A DNA stretch of 64,000 nt from Mycolicibacterium thermoresistibile. GTDB lineage: Bacteria > Actinomycetota > Actinomycetes > Mycobacteriales > Mycobacteriaceae. Both the position numbers and the translations under genes were made by a program. The notes below the pieces were generated by a model. That model was not told the DNA's origin and ran no database searches. It worked only from the letters and a program-made list of their open reading frames with translations. Positions 61,186-64,000 of this stretch are shown here, one piece after another. The first letter of the stretch is position 1. Each line of letters begins with the position of its first letter. The stretch is from positions 1,178,001 through 1,242,000 of the forward strand of contig NZ_LT906483.1 in NCBI RefSeq assembly GCF_900187065.1, given 5' to 3'.

Positions 61186-62157
61186 TTGGGCTGTTTACTG
61201 CCGGTTCACCTCGGGTACGCGGCGGCTGTGGATCCGGCTGTCGCGTCGCTGACGCACGAAACGCGCGGTGTGCTCATCTGGCATGTGCACGGCAGTTGGA
61301 TGGACTCCTTCGTCGCCGGTCGACACCGCTACGTCGTCCCGGCCAGCGCGACCCAACCCCAGCAGGCGCGCGGTCTGCTCGGTCGCCACTGGTCAAACGC
61401 GGTAGAGGTGCCGACAAGCTGGTTGCGCGACGAAGACATCGACCTGGTCGTGCTGCAGCGGCCCGAGGAGTTCGAGTTGGCCGAACGCTGGCTGGGCCGT
61501 CGACTCGGTCACGACGTTCCGGCCGTTTACGTCGAGCACAACGCCCCGCGCCCGTTTGCGGTAGACAGTGTGCACCCGGTGGCGGACCGTCGTGACATCC
61601 CGCTCATCCACGTCACCGAGTTCAACGAACTCATGTGGGACAACGGGACGGCGCCCACCATGGTGATCAACCACGGCATCGCCGATCCCGGTCGGCTGTA
61701 CACCGGCGAGATTCCGGCCGCCGCGGCGATGATCAACGAACCGTTGCGGCGGTGGCGCACCGTCGGTGCGGATCTGCTCGGTGACCTGGCCGCCCACCGC
61801 CCGATCGACGTGTGGGGGATCGACACGCTGGCGCTCAATGACCGGCACCCCAACGGACTGGTGCGTGGCCGGGGGGACGTGCCGCCCCCGCAACTGTGGC
61901 GCGAGGTCGCCCGCCGCCGACTCTATCTACACACCGCCCGCTGGACATCGTTGGGGCTGTCGTTGGTGGTGCCCACCGAAGCCGGTGTGGTGAGCGCCAA
62001 CCCGAAGACGCTGGCGTACGCACTGGAGCGGTTCGCCACCGACTTCGCCGAGGCCAGCGCCGCGGGCAAGGCTGCCCGCGACTTCGCGGTGGCCAACTTC
62101 TCCCTCGACCGCTTCCTCACTCAATGGGATGAGGTCATCCACGGGCACTGCCGATGA
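61186..62157 (+). CDS. Glycosyltransferase-like protein of a GT cluster
   Basis: A 323-residue protein with the pattern of a retaining-GT B-type fold: VLIWHVHGSWMDSFVAGRHRYVVP, DIDLVVLQRPEEFELAERWLGRR, VPAVYVEHNAPRP, LIHVTEFNELMWDNGTAPTMVINHGI, then RRWRTVGADLLGDLAAHRPIDVWGID and LYLHTARWTSLGLSLV. The clear E-x7-E block of GT4 enzymes is not seen; SLVVPTEAGVV may be its degenerate counterpart. It is found in actinobacteria beside GT4/GT2 genes. Start uncertain: TTG at 61186 (after GAGG), GTG at 61228 or GTG at 61270, the last being where the conserved part begins. Confidence 0.72.
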   Translation: MGCLLPVHLGYAAAVDPAVASLTHETRGVLIWHVHGSWMDSFVAGRHRYVVPASATQPQQARGLLGRHWSNAVEVPTSWLRDEDIDLVVLQRPEEFELAERWLGRRLGHDVPAVYVEHNAPRPFAVDSVHPVADRRDIPLIHVTEFNELMWDNGTAPTMVINHGIADPGRLYTGEIPAAAAMINEPLRRWRTVGADLLGDLAAHRPIDVWGIDTLALNDRHPNGLVRGRGDVPPPQLWREVARRRLYLHTARWTSLGLSLVVPTEAGVVSANPKTLAYALERFATDFAEASAAGKAARDFAVANFSLDRFLTQWDEVIHGHCR

Positions 62158-62188
62158 CTGTCCGGTGCCCATTTGCGAAGGAGCCGCG

Positions 62189-63412
62189 ATGAAAATAGCG
62201 ATGGTTTCCGAGCACGCCAGTCCGTTGGCCGCACTCGGCGGCGTCGATGCCGGAGGGCAGAATGTGCACGTCGCCGAACTGTCCGCCGCCCTGACGCGGC
62301 GGGGGCATGAGGTGACCGTGTACACCCGTCGTGACGACCGCGGTCTTCCCGATCGGGTGGACACCCCACTCGGCTACACGGTGGTACACGTTCCGGCGGG
62401 TCCGGCCGAGCAGCTCCCCAAAGATGAATTGCTGCCGTACATGGGGCCGTTCGCCCAGTTCCTCGATGCCGAATGGAGCGCGCATCGGCCTGACGTCGTC
62501 CACGCCCACTTCTGGATGTCGGGGATCGCCACCCAGTTGGCCAGCCGCCACCTCGACCTGCCGGCCGTTCAGACCTTCCATGCGCTGGGCGTGGTCAAGA
62601 AGCGGCACCAGGGCGCCGAGGACACCAGCCCGCAGGAGCGGCTGCAGTTGGAGGCGATGGTGGCCCGGGGTGCCAACTGGGTCGCTGCCACCTGCACCGA
62701 CGAAGTGTTCGAGCTGATGCGGATGGGGCGGTCGCGGTCGCGGATCTCGGTCGTGCCCTGCGGCGTGGACCTCGACCTGTTCACACCGGACGGGCCGCAG
62801 GCACCTCGGGGGGAGCGGCGCCGCATCGTCACGGTCGGGCGGTTTGTGCCACGTAAGGGTTTCGACACCCTGGTGCGGGCGTTGCCGGCCATCCCGAACG
62901 CCGAGCTGGTGGTGGTCGGCGGACCGCGGCGTTCGCAACTGCGGACGGAGCCGGAAGCTCGGCGGTTGTGTACGCTCGCCGAGGAGCTGGGGGTGGCCGA
63001 TCGGGTGCAGCTCTACGGTTCGGTCGCGCGCGCCGACATGCCGGCGGTGTTGCGATCGGCCGATGTGGTGGCCTGCACGCCGTGGTACGAACCGTTCGGC
63101 ATCGTGCCGTTGGAGGCGATGGCCTGCGGTGTTCCGGTGGTGGCCGCCGCGGTGGGCGGCATGCTCGATACGGTCGTGCACGATGTCACCGGCCGGCTGG
63201 TACCGCCCCGGAGGCCGGCCGAACTCGCCGACACGATCAATCAGCTGCTGCGCGACTCGTTTCTGCGCCAAAGCCTGGGCGCGGCGGGCCGCGACCGGGC
63301 CCGCGCCCGCTACAGCTGGGATCGGGTCGCGACCGACACCCAGCGCATCTATGACCGGCTGGTGCCGGCCGACTACCGGTCCGCGACGGCCTCACAGATG
63401 TCGTCGGGTTAG
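62189..63412 (+). CDS. GT4-family glycosyltransferase
   Basis: A 407-residue GT-B glycosyltransferase. The N-terminal domain opens KIAMVSEHASPLAALGGVDAGGQNVHVAELSAAL (acceptor side, with the GGQ loop of sucrose-synthase/MshA-like enzymes). VVHAHFWMSGI and SVVPCGVDLDLFTP follow. The C-terminal donor domain has VTVGRFVPRKGFDTLVRAL and EPFGIVPLEAMACGVPVVAAAVGG, with the two catalytic glutamates. The donor is probably a nucleotide-hexose; the product is unknown. GAAGGAGC precedes the ATG. It lies 31 bases after the preceding gene, so they are co-transcribed; it is convergent with a GT2 gene. Confidence 0.9.
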   Translation: MKIAMVSEHASPLAALGGVDAGGQNVHVAELSAALTRRGHEVTVYTRRDDRGLPDRVDTPLGYTVVHVPAGPAEQLPKDELLPYMGPFAQFLDAEWSAHRPDVVHAHFWMSGIATQLASRHLDLPAVQTFHALGVVKKRHQGAEDTSPQERLQLEAMVARGANWVAATCTDEVFELMRMGRSRSRISVVPCGVDLDLFTPDGPQAPRGERRRIVTVGRFVPRKGFDTLVRALPAIPNAELVVVGGPRRSQLRTEPEARRLCTLAEELGVADRVQLYGSVARADMPAVLRSADVVACTPWYEPFGIVPLEAMACGVPVVAAAVGGMLDTVVHDVTGRLVPPRRPAELADTINQLLRDSFLRQSLGAAGRDRARARYSWDRVATDTQRIYDRLVPADYRSATASQMSSG

Positions 63413-64000
63413 CGCCCGTTTCGCGCCTGGACCCGGGGCCTCTCACGGGCTTCGAGCAGCGCCAGCGACCGTTCCACCCGCGCCGGCAGCCGGCGGCGTT
63501 CGGCCGCCACAGCCGGTGCCCGGCCCAGCGCCTCCAGTGCGGCGCGGGCGTGGTCACGATCGCGTCCGGCCGCGCGCAGCAGTCGGCCGAACGCGCGGGC
63601 ACACTGCGGAACCGGTCGGCGCAGCCAGGTGGTCAGCACGTCGTTGCGAAGCACCCGGGCGTCCTGGGCGGCGGTGGTCGCGCGCACCGACGACGGCTGG
63701 TGCACCGCGAGAAGCTCAGCCAGATAACATAATTCCCAACCCAGTGCCGCCATGTCGAGGGCCAGCAGTTGCTCCTCACCGCGGAAATGCAAGATGTCGC
63801 TGAAACCGCCGGCGGCCTGAAACGCCGCGGTGCGCACCATCGCCGCGCAGCTCATGAACCCCAGGATCGACGGGCCGGGTAGATCGGGCCGGTGCCCGAG
63901 CGGGCTGCGGGCCAACTCGATGCTGAACGGATCGATGCGTCCGCCCGGTAGCACCGTGGTGCGGGCGGCGAGCAGTCCGACGCGCGGGTAGCGGTCGAAG
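63409..64000 (-). CDS. GT2-family glycosyltransferase, 5' part outside window
   Basis: The minus-strand frame is open to the window end; about 197 codons are visible. Conserved GT2 elements: PSILGFMSCAAMVRTAAFQAAGGF (acceptor-loop region, with SCAAM where GT2 proteins have a Cys/Ala-rich turn) and ILHFRGEEQLLALDMAALGWEL (the ED/EE catalytic-base region). A helical C-terminal tail with many Arg/Ala follows (LGRAPAVAAERRRLPARV). The DxD motif must lie upstream. The stop overlaps the GT4 stop by four bases. A translation start within the window (63954) is possible, but the frame continues upstream. Confidence 0.82.
   Translation of the reverse strand, partial: FDRYPRVGLLAARTTVLPGGRIDPFSIELARSPLGHRPDLPGPSILGFMSCAAMVRTAAFQAAGGFSDILHFRGEEQLLALDMAALGWELCYLAELLAVHQPSSVRATTAAQDARVLRNDVLTTWLRRPVPQCARAFGRLLRAAGRDRDHARAALEALGRAPAVAAERRRLPARVERSLALLEARERPRVQARNGR

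Overview
The window is GC-rich (about 68-70 %), gene-dense actinobacterial DNA. Gene content and order point to a Mycobacterium/Mycolicibacterium chromosome. From memory, the order metY-metX, icd position, trpS, YhjD family, dacB, aminotransferase, sigJ, sdhCDAB, cdd-deoA-add, Rv3311-like, upp-pmmB-deoD, amiB1-amiA1, Rv3304-like, lpdA, glpD2, pseudouridine synthase, nei2, lhr is the M. tuberculosis Rv3342-to-Rv3296 segment in inverted orientation, interrupted by species-specific genes. The monomeric isocitrate dehydrogenase at the icd locus, the YhjD/SMR pair and the ATPase/stress-gene end suggest an environmental, rapid-grower-type mycobacterium. No rRNA, tRNA or CRISPR was seen.

Layout. 0-4 kb: methionine branch (metY-metX-methyltransferase) under a SAM-IV riboswitch. 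4-10 kb: icd, alpha/beta hydrolase, exonuclease III, trpS and a membrane protein. 10-15.6 kb: an SMR-transporter remnant, nitronate monooxygenase, DacB, aminotransferase, and an ECF41 sigma factor convergent with a carboxymuconolactone-decarboxylase-family gene. 15.7-19.2 kb: sdhCDAB ending in a strong hairpin. 19.4-21.2 and 24.7-25.8 kb: pyrimidine/purine salvage (cdd-deoA, add), interrupted by a lower-GC island at 21.16-24.7 kb. The island holds a complete ISL3-family insertion sequence abutting an apparently truncated helical-protein gene, a glycine-zipper protein and a membrane protein. 26-30.4 kb: conserved proteins plus a cluster with type VII secretion character (EspC-like, WxG-motif NlpC/P60 hydrolase, YbaB-like) and a universal stress protein. 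30.4-36 kb: upp, pmmB, deoD and two M20 amidohydrolases. 36-37 kb: an AbiEi/DUF559 nuclease gene bracketed by 58-bp inverted repeats, which looks like a compact mobile unit. 37-53 kb: lpdA, glpD2, pseudouridine synthase, MOSC, small secreted proteins, SDRs, enoyl-CoA hydratase, ThrE exporter, nei2, lhr. 53-61 kb: two related small proteins with basic tails, a 1530-residue P-type ATPase with an N-terminal degenerate ATPase half, and stress-type small proteins (UsfY-like, CsbD). 61-64 kb: glycosyltransferases.

Functional threads. Nucleoside salvage genes (cdd, deoA, add, upp, pmmB, deoD) are clustered although interrupted. Methionine biosynthesis is controlled by SAM. Succinate oxidation has its own operon with a possible iron-box-like site. 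The most unusual items are the repeat-flanked DUF559 unit, the IS-disrupted effector-like island with overlapping frames, the duplicated P-type ATPase with a small ORF nested antisense in its 3' end, and the SMR transporter missing its central third.
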